A stretch of 64,000 bases of DNA from NCBI RefSeq assembly GCF_900105655.1, contig NZ_LT629787.1:2604001-2668000 (forward strand). The letters run 5' to 3'. Position 1 is the first letter of the stretch, and every line of letters starts with the position of its first letter. Position numbers and translations under genes: made by a program. Below, piece after piece: positions 19,505 to 29,453 of the stretch. The notes below the pieces were generated by a model. The model saw nothing but the letters and a program-made list of their open reading frames with translations. It was not told the DNA's origin and searched no databases. This DNA comes from Halopseudomonas salegens (GTDB taxonomy: Bacteria; Pseudomonadota; Gammaproteobacteria; Pseudomonadales; Pseudomonadaceae).

Positions 19505-20521
19505 TCAGTCCGATTGCGGGTGGGTCAATTGCCGTAACAGGCTCCGCTCCAGTTGTTGCAGTGTAGCAGTGCCCAGATCTTTCCCCGCGTGCAAAGCCAA
19601 AACCCGGCCTACCGCAGCCTCCAGTTGATCGGCCAAAGCGGGCTGGCGCCAATGGTAGCGCAGCAACAATCCCGCACTGAGCACCGCAGCCAGCGGATTG
19701 GCACGGCCACTGCCGGCAATATCCGGCGCACTGCCATGCACCGGCTCGGCCAGGGCAATGCTCTGACCCCAGTTCAAGGATGGCGCCATACCCAGCCCCC
19801 CGGACCAGTGACAGGCAAGATCGGACAGGATGTCGCCAAACAGGTTGGTGGTCAGCAACAGGTCGAAACGCTCTGGCTCTGCAACCAGCTGCAAGGCAGC
19901 GACATCGACCAGGCTCTCATCGACCTGGTCTTCCAGACCAGCCGCTGCCAGCACCACTCGACAACGGTCACGGAACAGGCCGCAGGTCAGCGGCAGCACA
20001 TTGGCCTTGTGCACCAGGGTAATGCGTTCGGCGCCACGCATACGCGCCACATCGACCGCACGCTGCGCCAGGGCCTCACTGGCACTTGCGGTAATATGCC
20101 GCTCTGCCACTGCATGCCCGCTATCCAGCATCCGCTCAGGGCCACTGTACAGCCCTTCACTGTTCTCGCGCAGAATCAGCAAATCAACGTCATCACGTGG
20201 TGATACACCAGGCCAACTGCGCACCGGGCGCAGGTTTACGTTCAGCCCCAGAGTCTGGCGCAAGGTCAGGATGGCGCTGCGATAACCGGCTACCGGTTGT
20301 GACGGTGAGGATACGGCGCCAAACAGGCCGGCACCGCAAACGCGCATACGCTCAAGGGTCGCCTCGGGAACAGCCTGGCCGCAGCGTTGAAAACACGCCC
20401 AGCCCGCCTCCGCGTGTTCCACCTGCAAGTCCGGCAACAGGACCTGCAAGGCGCGGACGGCAACCGGGACAACCTCCGGACCAATCCCGTCACCAGGAAT
20501 CACGCACAGGCGATAGCTCAC
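19505..20521 (-). CDS. Isocitrate/isopropylmalate dehydrogenase family protein
   Basis: A 338-residue NAD(P)-dependent beta-decarboxylating dehydrogenase. The VIPGDGIGPEV opening, RENSEGLYSG, VHKANVLP and TNLFGDILSD segments are the family signatures. The start is a GTG at 20521 in a GTGA overlap with the carbonic anhydrase stop; the longer open frame is a shadow in that gene. The ENSEG pattern resembles isocitrate, homoisocitrate or tartrate dehydrogenases more than LeuB, even though leuA lies upstream, so the substrate is left open. Confidence 0.82.
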   Translation of the reverse strand: MSYRLCVIPGDGIGPEVVPVAVRALQVLLPDLQVEHAEAGWACFQRCGQAVPEATLERMRVCGAGLFGAVSSPSQPVAGYRSAILTLRQTLGLNVNLRPVRSWPGVSPRDDVDLLILRENSEGLYSGPERMLDSGHAVAERHITASASEALAQRAVDVARMRGAERITLVHKANVLPLTCGLFRDRCRVVLAAAGLEDQVDESLVDVAALQLVAEPERFDLLLTTNLFGDILSDLACHWSGGLGMAPSLNWGQSIALAEPVHGSAPDIAGSGRANPLAAVLSAGLLLRYHWRQPALADQLEAAVGRVLALHAGKDLGTATLQQLERSLLRQLTHPQSD

Positions 20522-21153
20522 ACCGGTGGGCTCAAGCGGAACTGTTCGGGGAGTTGCTCGGCATTGTCGACGGTCACGCCCAGATCCTTCAGGTGACCAT
20601 CCTTGATGCCGTAAATAAAGCCGTGAACAGCCAGCGGCTGGCCACGATGCCAGGCGTTCTGCACAATCGGCGACTGGGTCACGTTGGCTACCTGCTTGAT
20701 CACATTCAGCTCGCACATGCGATCAAGCTGAGCCTGCGGATCCAGAGGTTTCAGTACTTCCCACTGCTCGTGGTAAAGGTCACGAATGGTGCGCAACCAG
20801 GTATCCACCAGACCTACCTGCCGTGGCTGCATGGCGGCGTTCACACCACCACAGCCATAATGCCCGGTAACGATGATGTGCTTGACCTTGAGCACATCCA
20901 CGGCGAACTGCATCACCGACTGACAATTCAGGTCGGTATGCAGTACGACATTGGCTACGTTGCGATGAACAAAGAGTTCCCCCGGCAACAAACCAACGAT
21001 TTCATTCGCTGGCACTCGCGAATCGGAACAGCCGATCCAAAGATATTCCGGCGCTTGTTGATTGGCCAATTTGCTGAAAAATTCCGGATCTTCCTGGGTG
21101 ATCGACTCGGCCCAGGCCCGGTTGTTGGCAAATAATTGGCTCAGTTCTGACAT
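20518..21153 (-). CDS. can: Beta-class carbonic anhydrase
   Basis: A 211-residue zinc enzyme interconverting CO2 and bicarbonate. The zinc ligands C42, H98 and C101 and the Asp-Arg dyad D44/R46 lie in GCSDSRVP and GHYGCGG. Length and sequence match the Can type. It is followed with a 4-nt overlap by the dehydrogenase gene and preceded by rimI. Confidence 0.95.
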   Translation of the reverse strand: MSELSQLFANNRAWAESITQEDPEFFSKLANQQAPEYLWIGCSDSRVPANEIVGLLPGELFVHRNVANVVLHTDLNCQSVMQFAVDVLKVKHIIVTGHYGCGGVNAAMQPRQVGLVDTWLRTIRDLYHEQWEVLKPLDPQAQLDRMCELNVIKQVANVTQSPIVQNAWHRGQPLAVHGFIYGIKDGHLKDLGVTVDNAEQLPEQFRLSPPV

Positions 21154-21207
21154 GCCTTGTCTCCTAGCAATTCGTTCCTGCTGCTGACGTCAATGACAGC
21201 AACCGCG

Positions 21208-21672
21208 TCACCCTTCCGGTTCGTCGAGAGTGAAGGCCATGACCAGCGCATCCTCACGCCCACCGACCATCGGGTAATAATTCTTGCGCCGGCCGATCTC
21301 GTTGAAGCCAACCTGGTCATACAGGGCAATGGCTGCGGCGTTGGATGCGCGCACTTCGAGAAAACACACATCGGCCTGCCGGTGCTGGGCGCGGACCAGC
21401 ATATGCTGCAACAGGTATCGACCAAATCCATTGCCCTGGCTCTCCGGCTTTACCGTCAGATTGAGCAAATGCGACTCGCCGGCCGCCGCCGTCAAAACGG
21501 CGTGCCCAACCTGCTGCTCTCCGCGATACAGTATCCAGCATTCATAACCGGACTTGAGACAATCGAGAAAAATACCCCGCGTCCACGGGTGTGAATAGGC
21601 TGAATATTCGACACTCAATACGCTGTCGATATCACTTTCCTGCATGACTCTTAATTGCACGTCTTCTCTCAC
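21208..21672 (-). CDS. rimI: Ribosomal protein S18 alanine N-acetyltransferase
   Basis: A 154-residue GNAT acetyltransferase. The acetyl-CoA loop motif is GNGFGRYLL (Q/R-x-x-G-x-G/A type), followed by FLEVRASNAAAIALY, characteristic of RimI. The start is a GTG at 21672 in a GTGA overlap with the upstream holD-like gene, reproducing the holD-rimI pair of E. coli. Confidence 0.9.
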   Translation of the reverse strand: MREDVQLRVMQESDIDSVLSVEYSAYSHPWTRGIFLDCLKSGYECWILYRGEQQVGHAVLTAAAGESHLLNLTVKPESQGNGFGRYLLQHMLVRAQHRQADVCFLEVRASNAAAIALYDQVGFNEIGRRKNYYPMVGGREDALVMAFTLDEPEG

Positions 21673-22460
21673 GCCGACTGCCACCTCACCATCACGCGCT
21701 GCAACAGCGCCCACAATTCAGCCTTGCTGGCTGGCGTCTGGAGCAAATCGTCCAGGCTGGGAGCAAACCACGCCGGCGGCAGCCCCTCCAGCGCTTCCTC
21801 ACGACCAAAAGCGGCCTCTGCATCAACCACACTGGCTTTGGCCAGAAGCCCGGCGTGCCGGCCGAAACTCCCCAGGGAAACCAGCGTCTGTTGCTCCAGT
21901 CGAGCTTGCACAAAGGCCTGCAAGGCCTGGTGTGCAGCCACTTCACTTTGCTCAAACTGTGTATTGCGGGTCAGCGGCCATTTGAAGTCAGCCAGAAATT
22001 GTGCCGGCATGGGCAGTTGCACGGCGCGCAGAATATCGGCCAGCAAGCGGGCCGCCGGGCTGCGCGCGCCCAACCCATCCGCCGGCATTTCCAGCAGCAG
22101 GGCACAGGGCCCGGCCAACCATAGCTGCGCGGTAAATGGCGGGCAGACTGTCGCCGCGGACTGCCGGGCAGGCTGCATCGCAGTAGAGGAACCACTCTGC
22201 TCCGCCGCGGCTGAGGCAGCTGGAGTCGGCTGGCGTGCAGGCAGCATGGCCTGCCGTACAGCATCAGCTCCGGATGTGGGTTGCGGCGCAACCTCCGCCG
22301 GCTTTTCCATTGCCGTTGCTACTGGCAACGACTGCGGTGATTCCACGGTTGCATGCAGCGGCCGACGTCCCTTGGCCGCGCCGGAAAGCGGCTGCCGTGG
22401 TACCCAGGAGGTGACCCCGAGTACGTGCAAATAGGCCTGTCGACGAGCTTCCTGCATCAA
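21669..22460 (-). CDS. Possible DNA polymerase III psi subunit (HolD-like)
   Basis: A 263-residue protein with a short N-terminal helix ([17 protein letters not shown]), a Pro/Ala-rich linker of about 90 residues and a folded C-terminal half. Psi proteins have an N-terminal peptide that binds chi, followed by a small alpha/beta domain; the N-terminal segment with LGV..WV.R fits. It is translationally coupled to rimI as in E. coli holD-rimI, and to leuA on its other side (4-nt overlap). Psi sequences diverge strongly, so the call rests on order and the N-terminal motif. Confidence 0.6.
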   Translation of the reverse strand: MMQEARRQAYLHVLGVTSWVPRQPLSGAAKGRRPLHATVESPQSLPVATAMEKPAEVAPQPTSGADAVRQAMLPARQPTPAASAAAEQSGSSTAMQPARQSAATVCPPFTAQLWLAGPCALLLEMPADGLGARSPAARLLADILRAVQLPMPAQFLADFKWPLTRNTQFEQSEVAAHQALQAFVQARLEQQTLVSLGSFGRHAGLLAKASVVDAEAAFGREEALEGLPPAWFAPSLDDLLQTPASKAELWALLQRVMVRWQSA

Positions 22461-23998
22461 ACATCTGCCGCTTGCGGATGGGCACGATAAGCGCCTGCCA
22501 GCAACAGGTTCAAGGCATTGATATAAGCCTTGGCCGACGCGACAACAATATCCGTATCGGCGCCATTGCCGTTGACGATACGCCCGGCTTTTTCCAGTCG
22601 CACGGTCACTTCGCCCTGCGAGTCGGTGCCCTGGGTAATCGCATTGACTGAATACAGCTGCAGCACCGTCTGCAAATCGACAATCTGCTCGATCGCCTTG
22701 AACGTTGCATCCACCGGGCCCGACCCCTGGGCGCGCGCCTCGCGCTCTTCGCCATCAACGCTCAGCAGCACATGGGCTTCGGGAACCTCGCCCATACAGG
22801 AGGCGACTTCCAGATGAACCAGGCGGACCTTCTCGTCCACCTCGGTTATGGCATCCGATACCAGCGCCTGCAGGTCTTCATCAAAAATTTCGTGCTTTTT
22901 GTCCGCCAGTTGCTTGAAGCGGGCAAAAGCAACATTCAGTTCTTCGCCGGTAAGGTTGATGCCCAGCTCTTCCAGCCGTGAACGAAAAGCATTGCGACCG
23001 GACAACTTGCCCAACGACAAGCGATTGGTATGCCAGCCGACCGATTGTGCACTCATGATTTCATAGGTTTCGCGGTGCTTGAGCACCCCATCCTGATGAA
23101 TACCTGACTCATGGGCGAAAGCATTGGCACCGACAATCGCCTTGTTAGGCTGCACCGGGAAACCGGTAATCCCGGAAACCAGACGCGACGCGGCGAGAAT
23201 ATGCTCGGTGACGATGCCCGTATGTACTCCGAGCACATCCTCACGCGTCTTGATCGCCATCACGATCTCTTCCAGTGAGGCATTCCCGGCTCGCTCGCCC
23301 AGTCCATTGATGGTGCATTCCACCTGACGGGCACCCGCCGTAACGGCAGCCAGCGAGTTAGCCACCGCCAGCCCCAGGTCGTTATGGCAGTGGACGGAGA
23401 ATACGGCCTGATCGGCATTCGGCACACGCTCGATGATTTGCCGGATAGTGTCGGCAAACTGGTGTGGAATGGCATAACCCACAGTGTCGGGAATATTGAT
23501 GGTGCGTGCACCGGCCTTGATCGCCGCTTCGATGATGCGACAGAGGAAATCGATCTCGGAGCGACCGGCATCTTCACAGGAAAACTCGACATCGGCACAC
23601 AGATTGCGCGCCTTGCGTACCGATCGCACCGCCTGCTCGACGACCTGATCCGGCTGCAGCTTGAGCTTGTGCTGCATGTGGATCGGACTGGTGGCGATAA
23701 AGGTATGGATACGCCCATGACTGGCATTCGCCAAGGCTTCGGCAGCCCGTTCGATATCGGCATCTACGGCACGCGACAGGCTGCATACAGTGCTGTCCTG
23801 AATGGTATCGGCAATCAGCTTGACCGCCTCGAAATCACCCGGACTGGCAATTGCAAAACCGGCCTCGATAACATCCACCCGCAGCTTTTCCAGCGCCTTG
23901 GCAATGCGCAGTTTTTCCTCTTTGGTCATCGAGGCACCGGGGCTCTGCTCACCGTCCCGCAGGGTGGTATCAAATATGATGACGCGATCTTGGCTCAT
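22457..23998 (-). CDS. leuA: 2-isopropylmalate synthase
   Basis: A 513-residue enzyme of leucine synthesis condensing acetyl-CoA and 2-ketoisovalerate. The metal/catalytic motif [12 protein letters not shown] is at 10-21, HCHNDLG in the barrel, and a C-terminal regulatory domain is present. Length is that of the E. coli-like class. The ATG has GAGGAG about 7 nt upstream. The 200-nt upstream gap holds a TATATT-like -10 but no leucine leader peptide. Confidence 0.95.
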   Translation of the reverse strand: MSQDRVIIFDTTLRDGEQSPGASMTKEEKLRIAKALEKLRVDVIEAGFAIASPGDFEAVKLIADTIQDSTVCSLSRAVDADIERAAEALANASHGRIHTFIATSPIHMQHKLKLQPDQVVEQAVRSVRKARNLCADVEFSCEDAGRSEIDFLCRIIEAAIKAGARTINIPDTVGYAIPHQFADTIRQIIERVPNADQAVFSVHCHNDLGLAVANSLAAVTAGARQVECTINGLGERAGNASLEEIVMAIKTREDVLGVHTGIVTEHILAASRLVSGITGFPVQPNKAIVGANAFAHESGIHQDGVLKHRETYEIMSAQSVGWHTNRLSLGKLSGRNAFRSRLEELGINLTGEELNVAFARFKQLADKKHEIFDEDLQALVSDAITEVDEKVRLVHLEVASCMGEVPEAHVLLSVDGEEREARAQGSGPVDATFKAIEQIVDLQTVLQLYSVNAITQGTDSQGEVTVRLEKAGRIVNGNGADTDIVVASAKAYINALNLLLAGAYRAHPQAADV

Positions 23999-24204
23999 GG
24001 GTGTACTCCTCAGTAACAGTGGTCAGCCGGGAAAAGGTCCACTGCAGGCATTCTGGTTATGTGTCTAATATACCGCATTCAGTGGCCAAGGACTTCCCCG
24101 GACCACGTTTGCCTTATGCCTGATCAACACCCGGATAATTGAGCATTCACAGCCTGCCGGCAAACCCCCTATGCTGACGGCAATAACAACAATGGATTCA
24201 TCGC

Positions 24205-25857
24205 ATGTTTGACCGTCATTATCAGGTCTGGCCCGACCAGGTGCCCAAGCAGCTTGAACTGCCGGCAACCAACCTGTTCCATAACATCACAGTCGCCGCA
24301 CTGCGCTACCCCGAGCACCCAGCCATCCTCTATTACGGTTCAGCGATCAGCTATCGACGCCTGCAGCAAGAAGCGGAGAGCCTGGCCGGCTACCTGCACC
24401 AGGCTGGTGTCGCCAGTGGTGACCGCGTGCTGCTGTACATGCAGAACAGCCCGCAGTACATCATTGGCTTCTTTGCCATTTTGCGTGCCAATGCAGTGGT
24501 GGTGCCGGTCAACCCGATGAACCGCAGTGCCGAACTGAGCTACCTGATTGAAGACACCCAGGCAACGGTGGCCTTGTGTGCCGAAGAACTGATCGACTTT
24601 ATCGCTCCCCAGGTCGGCCTCAGTTACCTGAAACAGGTTGTCGTCAGCGCCTACAGTGAATACCTGAGCGCAGCGACCGACCTGCCGTTGCCCGACGCCG
24701 TCCTATTGCCACCCAGCACCAGCTGCCCTGCCGGCGTTATCCGCTGGCAACAAGCACTGGCTGCCGGCTGCACACCACCAGCCTTGACCACCGGGCCAAA
24801 CGACCTCGCGGTCATCCCCTACAGCTCGGGAACTACCGGCAACCCCAAGGGTTGCGCGCACACTCACCACAGTGTCATGGCCACTGCCGTGTACGGTGCC
24901 ACCTGGGTCAATGCGCAACATGATCTGGTACATCTGGTATCGGTGCCCATGTTTCATGTCACCGGCATGCAGTCATGCATGAACAGCACCCTGTATGTTG
25001 GCGGCACCCTGGTCGTCATGACGCGCTGGGACCGCAAAGTAGCCGCTGAATTGATACAGCGGCATCAGGTCAATACCTGGCGCAATATCTCCACCATGGT
25101 CGTCGACATGCTGTCCGATCCGGACATTGACCAGTACGACATCAGCAGCCTGCGCGGTATTGGCGGCGGTGGCGCAGCCATGCCCGCCGCAGTCGCTCAC
25201 AAGCTGCAAGCCAAAACCGGGTTGGTCTACATGGAAGGCTACGGCCTGTCGGAAACCATGGCGGCCACGCACGCCAACCCCATCCAGGCCTGCAAGGCAC
25301 AGTGTTTGGGTATTCCCTCGATTGGTGTGGATTCCCGGGTGATCAATGTCGATACCCTGGAACAGCTGGGCCCGCACGAAACCGGAGAAATCGTCATGGC
25401 TGGCGAGCAGGTTTTCCAGGGTTACTGGAACAACCCGGCAGCCACTGCTGAGGCCTTTATCGAGCTTGATGGCAAACGTTTCTTCCGCTCCGGCGACCTC
25501 GGCTACTACGATGAGCAGGGGTATTTTTTCCTGGTTGACCGGGTCAAGCGCATGATCAATGCCTCCGGCTACAAAGTCTGGCCGGCAGAGGTGGAATCAC
25601 TCATGTACGCTCACCCGGCAATTCGGGAGGTGTGCGTAATCTCCATGCCGCACCCGCGTCGTGGAGAAAGCGTCAAAGCCGTAGTGGTACCTGCCGATGG
25701 CAAGCAACCCAGTGAAAAAGACATCATCAGCTGGTGCCACGCCAATATGGCAGCCTATAAATGCCCCGTGGTCGTCGAGTTTGCTGACAGCATCCCGCGC
25801 TCAGGCACCGGCAAGATCATGTGGCGACAATTGCAGGAACAGGAGTGGGCGCGCTAG
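24205..25857 (+). CDS. AMP-dependent acyl-CoA synthetase/ligase
   Basis: A 550-residue adenylate-forming enzyme. The ATP loop YSSGTTGNPKG is at about 206-216, the A5-type YGLSET near 347, SGDLGYYDEQGYF and the hinge near 430, and the catalytic Lys near the C-terminus (RSGTGKIMWRQL). Length and motifs fit long- or medium-chain fatty-acyl-CoA ligases. It is a single gene divergent from leuA and the last conserved chromosomal gene before the accessory region. Confidence 0.9.
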   Translation: MFDRHYQVWPDQVPKQLELPATNLFHNITVAALRYPEHPAILYYGSAISYRRLQQEAESLAGYLHQAGVASGDRVLLYMQNSPQYIIGFFAILRANAVVVPVNPMNRSAELSYLIEDTQATVALCAEELIDFIAPQVGLSYLKQVVVSAYSEYLSAATDLPLPDAVLLPPSTSCPAGVIRWQQALAAGCTPPALTTGPNDLAVIPYSSGTTGNPKGCAHTHHSVMATAVYGATWVNAQHDLVHLVSVPMFHVTGMQSCMNSTLYVGGTLVVMTRWDRKVAAELIQRHQVNTWRNISTMVVDMLSDPDIDQYDISSLRGIGGGGAAMPAAVAHKLQAKTGLVYMEGYGLSETMAATHANPIQACKAQCLGIPSIGVDSRVINVDTLEQLGPHETGEIVMAGEQVFQGYWNNPAATAEAFIELDGKRFFRSGDLGYYDEQGYFFLVDRVKRMINASGYKVWPAEVESLMYAHPAIREVCVISMPHPRRGESVKAVVVPADGKQPSEKDIISWCHANMAAYKCPVVVEFADSIPRSGTGKIMWRQLQEQEWAR

Positions 25858-25946
25858 CGTGCAGCCCTGTCAGCTGAAGTGCACCGTGCCAGCCCGGTTG
25901 CACTTCGGGCAGTCAACAAAAATATATTCCTGGAGGTTAGCGCTGG

Positions 25947-26486
25947 CTAACTGCACTCTGCAGAACACACATACCAATGGGTTGTGTACCACTCCGTCAT
26001 TTCTTCGCCATCGTAATCGCGACTCATAAACCTGACCCGTTCAGTGCGCATCCCACCCGGCATTTCAAATGGGATGCCGTCATTCCCGATGGGTGAAGGG
26101 ATACGTTTCTGCCATTCATCATCTTTATCGTAGAACCCTTTGCGATAGGCATCATCAAAAAAGACAATGATGGTTGAACCATGCAGATCAGGCCAGGTAA
26201 GGATCAGATCAATCTGTACCCTGGAGTGCGTATCTGGCTTTGCATCGTTGAGATTCTTCAAGGCTCGAAACATCGCCCTGACAGCTTGAGCCTGCCATTC
26301 AGGTTTGGTGGTAGGTGGGTCGACAAGGCGGTCCAACACGGGAATTCTGTAATCAAGATACCGCTGCCCAGACCATTCTGCCGGGAAATAACCTTCAAAC
26401 TGGTCAGCCCACTCATCAAGTGCTTTCAGCCGCCGTGTGGCCCCACGTACTTTTTCTTTAGGTCTGCTAAAGCTGATTCTTCGCAT
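25947..26486 (-). CDS. DUF3916 family protein
   Basis: A 179-residue protein with an Arg/Lys-rich N-terminus leading into R-R-L-K-A-L-D-E-W-A-D-x-F-E-G-Y-F-P, the DUF3916 signature. No catalytic motif is recognised. The ATG at 26486 is chosen over an upstream extension that lacks a ribosome site. Base composition is lower in GC than the leuA side, so it is probably acquired. The stop lies in a short palindrome (GTTAGC..GCTAAC) at 25936-25951. Confidence 0.65.
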   Translation of the reverse strand: MRRISFSRPKEKVRGATRRLKALDEWADQFEGYFPAEWSGQRYLDYRIPVLDRLVDPPTTKPEWQAQAVRAMFRALKNLNDAKPDTHSRVQIDLILTWPDLHGSTIIVFFDDAYRKGFYDKDDEWQKRIPSPIGNDGIPFEMPGGMRTERVRFMSRDYDGEEMTEWYTTHWYVCSAECS

Positions 26487-26584
26487 AATTTTGCACTGTT
26501 GACAGCCTGCGCTGGCGCCTTGACGGTTTTTTGCGACAGTCACCCAAAAAGAACGATGATGCAGCAGTCGCCCATCGCCCGGTG

Positions 26585-26926
26585 TCAGGTATATTTTTCA
26601 AGCATGGCCTGGACATGAGTAATACCTGCCAGAAAATCCCTGGACTCAAGGCGCTCCATAGGAGATTGCCAGCCCTCTTCCATGTGTCCATCCACAACAG
26701 ACACTGCGTAAAATCCATCCAGATTGATTTCACAGCCGTAATAGCCAAAATCAACGATACAGTTCGACAGGCGGTGAGTGAACTGCATCAAATCCTCCCT
26801 CGGATGAATATCACCGCCAAACCTCAAGATGCCGGTATCGAACCCTTCTCGCCGAGAACTGAGGATATTGTCAGGATCGTAGATATGCCATGTGCTTTTA
26901 TCTACCTGGAACACGTGACCCTCCAC
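26585..26926 (-). CDS. Hypothetical protein, 113 residues
   Basis: An intact frame of 113 codons starting on GTG, rich in Asp, Glu and aromatic residues; no membrane segment, signal peptide or known motif is seen. It lies between the DUF3916 gene and the flotillin operon on the same strand and has the low-GC, cassette-like look of the accessory region. The start is uncertain: the frame remains open for about 17 codons upstream without an ATG. Confidence 0.5.
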   Translation of the reverse strand: MEGHVFQVDKSTWHIYDPDNILSSRREGFDTGILRFGGDIHPREDLMQFTHRLSNCIVDFGYYGCEINLDGFYAVSVVDGHMEEGWQSPMERLESRDFLAGITHVQAMLEKYT

Positions 26927-26978
26927 CCGATAGAAGTTTCGGGCGCCTGTTCCACGACTCGAACGACGCCTTGCTGAT

Positions 26979-27030
26979 GTTTAACCCTGAGGTTGGATGG
27001 GCCTCCACACAAGACCCATCCTGGTTATAC
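26979..27030 (-). other. Possible degenerate attC-like palindrome
   Basis: GTTTAAC at 26979-26985 and GTTATAC at 27024-27030 flank the inverted repeat GGATGGG / CCCATCC, with TAACC/GGTTA just outside. The ends resemble the two core sites of the attC elements further right, but the site is short (52 nt) and isolated by the flotillin operon, so it may be chance or a relic. Confidence 0.25.
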
Positions 27031-27058
27031 CGAGCCGTGGCTTGCAAAGTAGCGTACT

Positions 27059-28765
27059 TTACCCGAGCGGCTGCGGTGGTACCGGCGTTGCCGGGGGCAT
27101 TGGTTTGCTTGCATCCACTTGAGCGTCCACTGGCTCTGCCGGTTCTTCCTTGTCAAACAGCTTTCCATCAATAATGGACCGCGGATCCAGATGTTCAAGG
27201 CCGACTTCCTTGAGAATGGAATCCAGCAGCGGCACATTGGCGCGGTGCTTCAGCATTGCATTGACCAACTGGTCCGAGAGGTTTGATCCACCTCCATTGC
27301 TATTGCCTTCGCCAGCTGCCCCACCATTGAAACCCGGTGCGCCGTTGATATCAAAGATCTTGATGCTGTCGATTTTCTCGGCCGGCTTCATCGCCTGCTC
27401 CATGATTTTCGGCAACTGGGCAATCATCTCCATCTTCTCGGCAAAGGACACCTGTTCACGGCTCAGCAGGTTTTTCGCTTCGTTAAGCTGTCGCGCACCC
27501 TCCGCTTCGGCCTCGGCTTTGACCTTGATCGCACCTGCTTCAGCATCGGCGGTCACTCGAATAGCCTCAGCATCATTCGAAGCGGCAGCTTTACGCGCTT
27601 CAGCTTCTACCGTAATGCCAATCGCTTCCCGCTCTGCGCTTTCCTGTGCCTGGATCACGACAATGCGCTTTTCCCGTTCGGCGCGTGCAGTTTCACGCAC
27701 GGTGATAACGCCCTCTTCCTTGGCAACGGCCTGCGCCCTGGCTTCATCCGCCTCGGCCGCAGCACGGGATTCATCCTTGGATTTTTCAGCAACAGCGATT
27801 TTCTGATCCTGACTGGAAAGCTCCAGACGTTTGCTTTTCTCGATATCGCGATTCTGGGTTTCTTCTTCCATGGCAATGCGGGCCAGCTCTACCGCACGGT
27901 TGGCAGTGATATCCGCTTCCTCGGCTTCGCGGCGTCGTTCCGCGCCGACCCGAGCTATATCGGACTGCTGGCTGGCGCGACGATTTTCAATCTGCTGTGT
28001 CTGCTCAAGTCGCGCGAACTCTTCATCCTGCTGAATACCCAGTTGACGCTTGGCTGCATCGGTCGATTTCATCTGAATCTCGACCATGGTTTCCTGTTCA
28101 ATGTCGTTGCGAATCTTGCGACGGGATTCCAGCTGTTCGGTAAGCTTGGTCAAACCTTCGGCGTCGAACGCGTTCTCCGCATTGAAGTACTCCTTGGCCG
28201 TTTGATCCAGACCTGTCAGGGAGACGGATTCCAATTCAAGACCGTTCTTGAACAGGTCTTCCGCGCAGCTGGTCTGCACCTCCTGAACAAAGGACACGCG
28301 CTCTTCATGTAGCTGTTCCATGGTCATACCCGCCGCCACAGAACGCAACACATCCACGAACTTGCCTTCGATCAGCTCCTTGAGCTCGTCGGGACGCTGT
28401 GTGCGCGCACCCAGGGTTTGCGCGGCCGTCGCGATAGACTCGTTATCGGGTTTCACCCGGACATAGAACTCAGCGGTAACATCGACCCGCAAGCGGTCTT
28501 TGGTAATCAGCGCCTGATCATTGGCGCGCCGCACCTCAAGCCGCAAGGTATTCATGTTCACGTAGATGATTTCGTGCAGCACGGGCAACACCATGGCGCC
28601 GCCGTCCTTGATGATTTTCTCTCCACCGAAACCCGTTCGAACAAACGCACGTTCCTTGTTTGCACGGGTATAAAGCCGCGCAAGAATGACGCCAAGCACC
28701 ACAAGGGCAAAAAAACTGATCCCGGCGACAATCAATATAAAAGCGAGGTTACTTGCATTTCCCAT
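27059..28765 (-). CDS. yqiK: Flotillin-like protein YqiK
   Basis: A 568-residue SPFH-domain protein. One N-terminal membrane helix (about 7-29) is followed by the SPFH/band-7 domain (about 30-200), a long Ala/Glu-rich coiled coil (about 200-440) with repeated EAEAEA-type blocks, and a Gly/Asn-rich tail ending in a Pro-rich segment. Flotillins form oligomeric membrane microdomain scaffolds. It lies downstream of YqiJ and PspA homologues with 15 nt spacing; the trio is a known membrane-homeostasis arrangement. Confidence 0.88.
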   Translation of the reverse strand: MGNASNLAFILIVAGISFFALVVLGVILARLYTRANKERAFVRTGFGGEKIIKDGGAMVLPVLHEIIYVNMNTLRLEVRRANDQALITKDRLRVDVTAEFYVRVKPDNESIATAAQTLGARTQRPDELKELIEGKFVDVLRSVAAGMTMEQLHEERVSFVQEVQTSCAEDLFKNGLELESVSLTGLDQTAKEYFNAENAFDAEGLTKLTEQLESRRKIRNDIEQETMVEIQMKSTDAAKRQLGIQQDEEFARLEQTQQIENRRASQQSDIARVGAERRREAEEADITANRAVELARIAMEEETQNRDIEKSKRLELSSQDQKIAVAEKSKDESRAAAEADEARAQAVAKEEGVITVRETARAEREKRIVVIQAQESAEREAIGITVEAEARKAAASNDAEAIRVTADAEAGAIKVKAEAEAEGARQLNEAKNLLSREQVSFAEKMEMIAQLPKIMEQAMKPAEKIDSIKIFDINGAPGFNGGAAGEGNSNGGGSNLSDQLVNAMLKHRANVPLLDSILKEVGLEHLDPRSIIDGKLFDKEEPAEPVDAQVDASKPMPPATPVPPQPLG

Positions 28766-28780
28766 TATCTATTTCCTTGA

Positions 28781-29452
28781 CTATTTTTCGTTATCCAGAA
28801 CGGAGGAATCCTGCTTGATGACAACAAACTGGTTACCTTCACGCCGTACAATAAGCAGCGGCATACCGGGCCCGAAGGGACCGTGCCCATCTTCGGCCAG
28901 CACCATCACGTAATGGGTCTGGCCATGTTGGTCGCGCACCCGCGCTTCGGCTGACTGAACGCTGCTCGACTGACCGATGGTGACAAAGGCTTCACGACCG
29001 ATGAGGGCTTCCAGTGACACCGATGACGTCTCATTTTTCGGCATAATGGCTTCGAGTGCGGATGCCCCCCAGCGCGTCACGGGCAACGCGGCCATAAAGG
29101 CCAGAGGGACAGACAACAGGGCAGGCAACATAAGACCGAACGTACTGCTTGCCGCAAAGTTCATGGCCAATCCAATGCAGCCAAAAGCGGTAAGAAATAC
29201 CACCAACAACATCAGGATGGGTACCTTGCCGACCTTCAGCCAACCCAAAAGGCGTGACAGCGCTGAATTGGAACCCGCATCGGCCACTTCAATGTCGGGG
29301 TTGATACTGACATCCGGAACAAATGAATCCAGCATGTTTCCCAGGCCGACACCCAACACCGCGCCCACACCCTCGAACAAACCGATAATCAACATCAATG
29401 TCAGCGCGATCGCAAAGGGCAGATTGGCGTTTGCCAATAGAAGATCGAGCAC
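28781..29452 (-). CDS. yqiJ: YqiJ/NfeD-like membrane protein with OB fold
   Basis: A 223-residue protein with an N-terminal helix, two further central membrane segments (about 75-130) and a C-terminal OB-fold-like domain (about 145-215) of the NfeD group. Such proteins pair with flotillins and act with them in membrane integrity. It is separated from the PspA gene by one nucleotide and from yqiK by 15 nt, so all three form one transcription unit. Confidence 0.82.
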   Translation of the reverse strand: MLDLLLANANLPFAIALTLMLIIGLFEGVGAVLGVGLGNMLDSFVPDVSINPDIEVADAGSNSALSRLLGWLKVGKVPILMLLVVFLTAFGCIGLAMNFAASSTFGLMLPALLSVPLAFMAALPVTRWGASALEAIMPKNETSSVSLEALIGREAFVTIGQSSSVQSAEARVRDQHGQTHYVMVLAEDGHGPFGPGMPLLIVRREGNQFVVIKQDSSVLDNEK

Positions 29453-29453
29453 C

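Noticed and set aside
19505..20521. Naming the dehydrogenase leuB because leuA is nearby
   Set aside because: RENSEGLYSG and the overall pattern fit isocitrate/homoisocitrate or tartrate dehydrogenases better, and leuC and leuD are absent.
23999..24204. Leucine leader peptide (attenuator) upstream of leuA
   Set aside because: No short frame with a run of leucine codons followed by a terminator was found.
25877..25905. Inverted repeat AAGTGCA..TGCACTT as terminator of the acyl-CoA ligase gene
   Set aside because: The loop is 15 nt, the stem only 7 bp and no T-run follows, so it is too weak to call.
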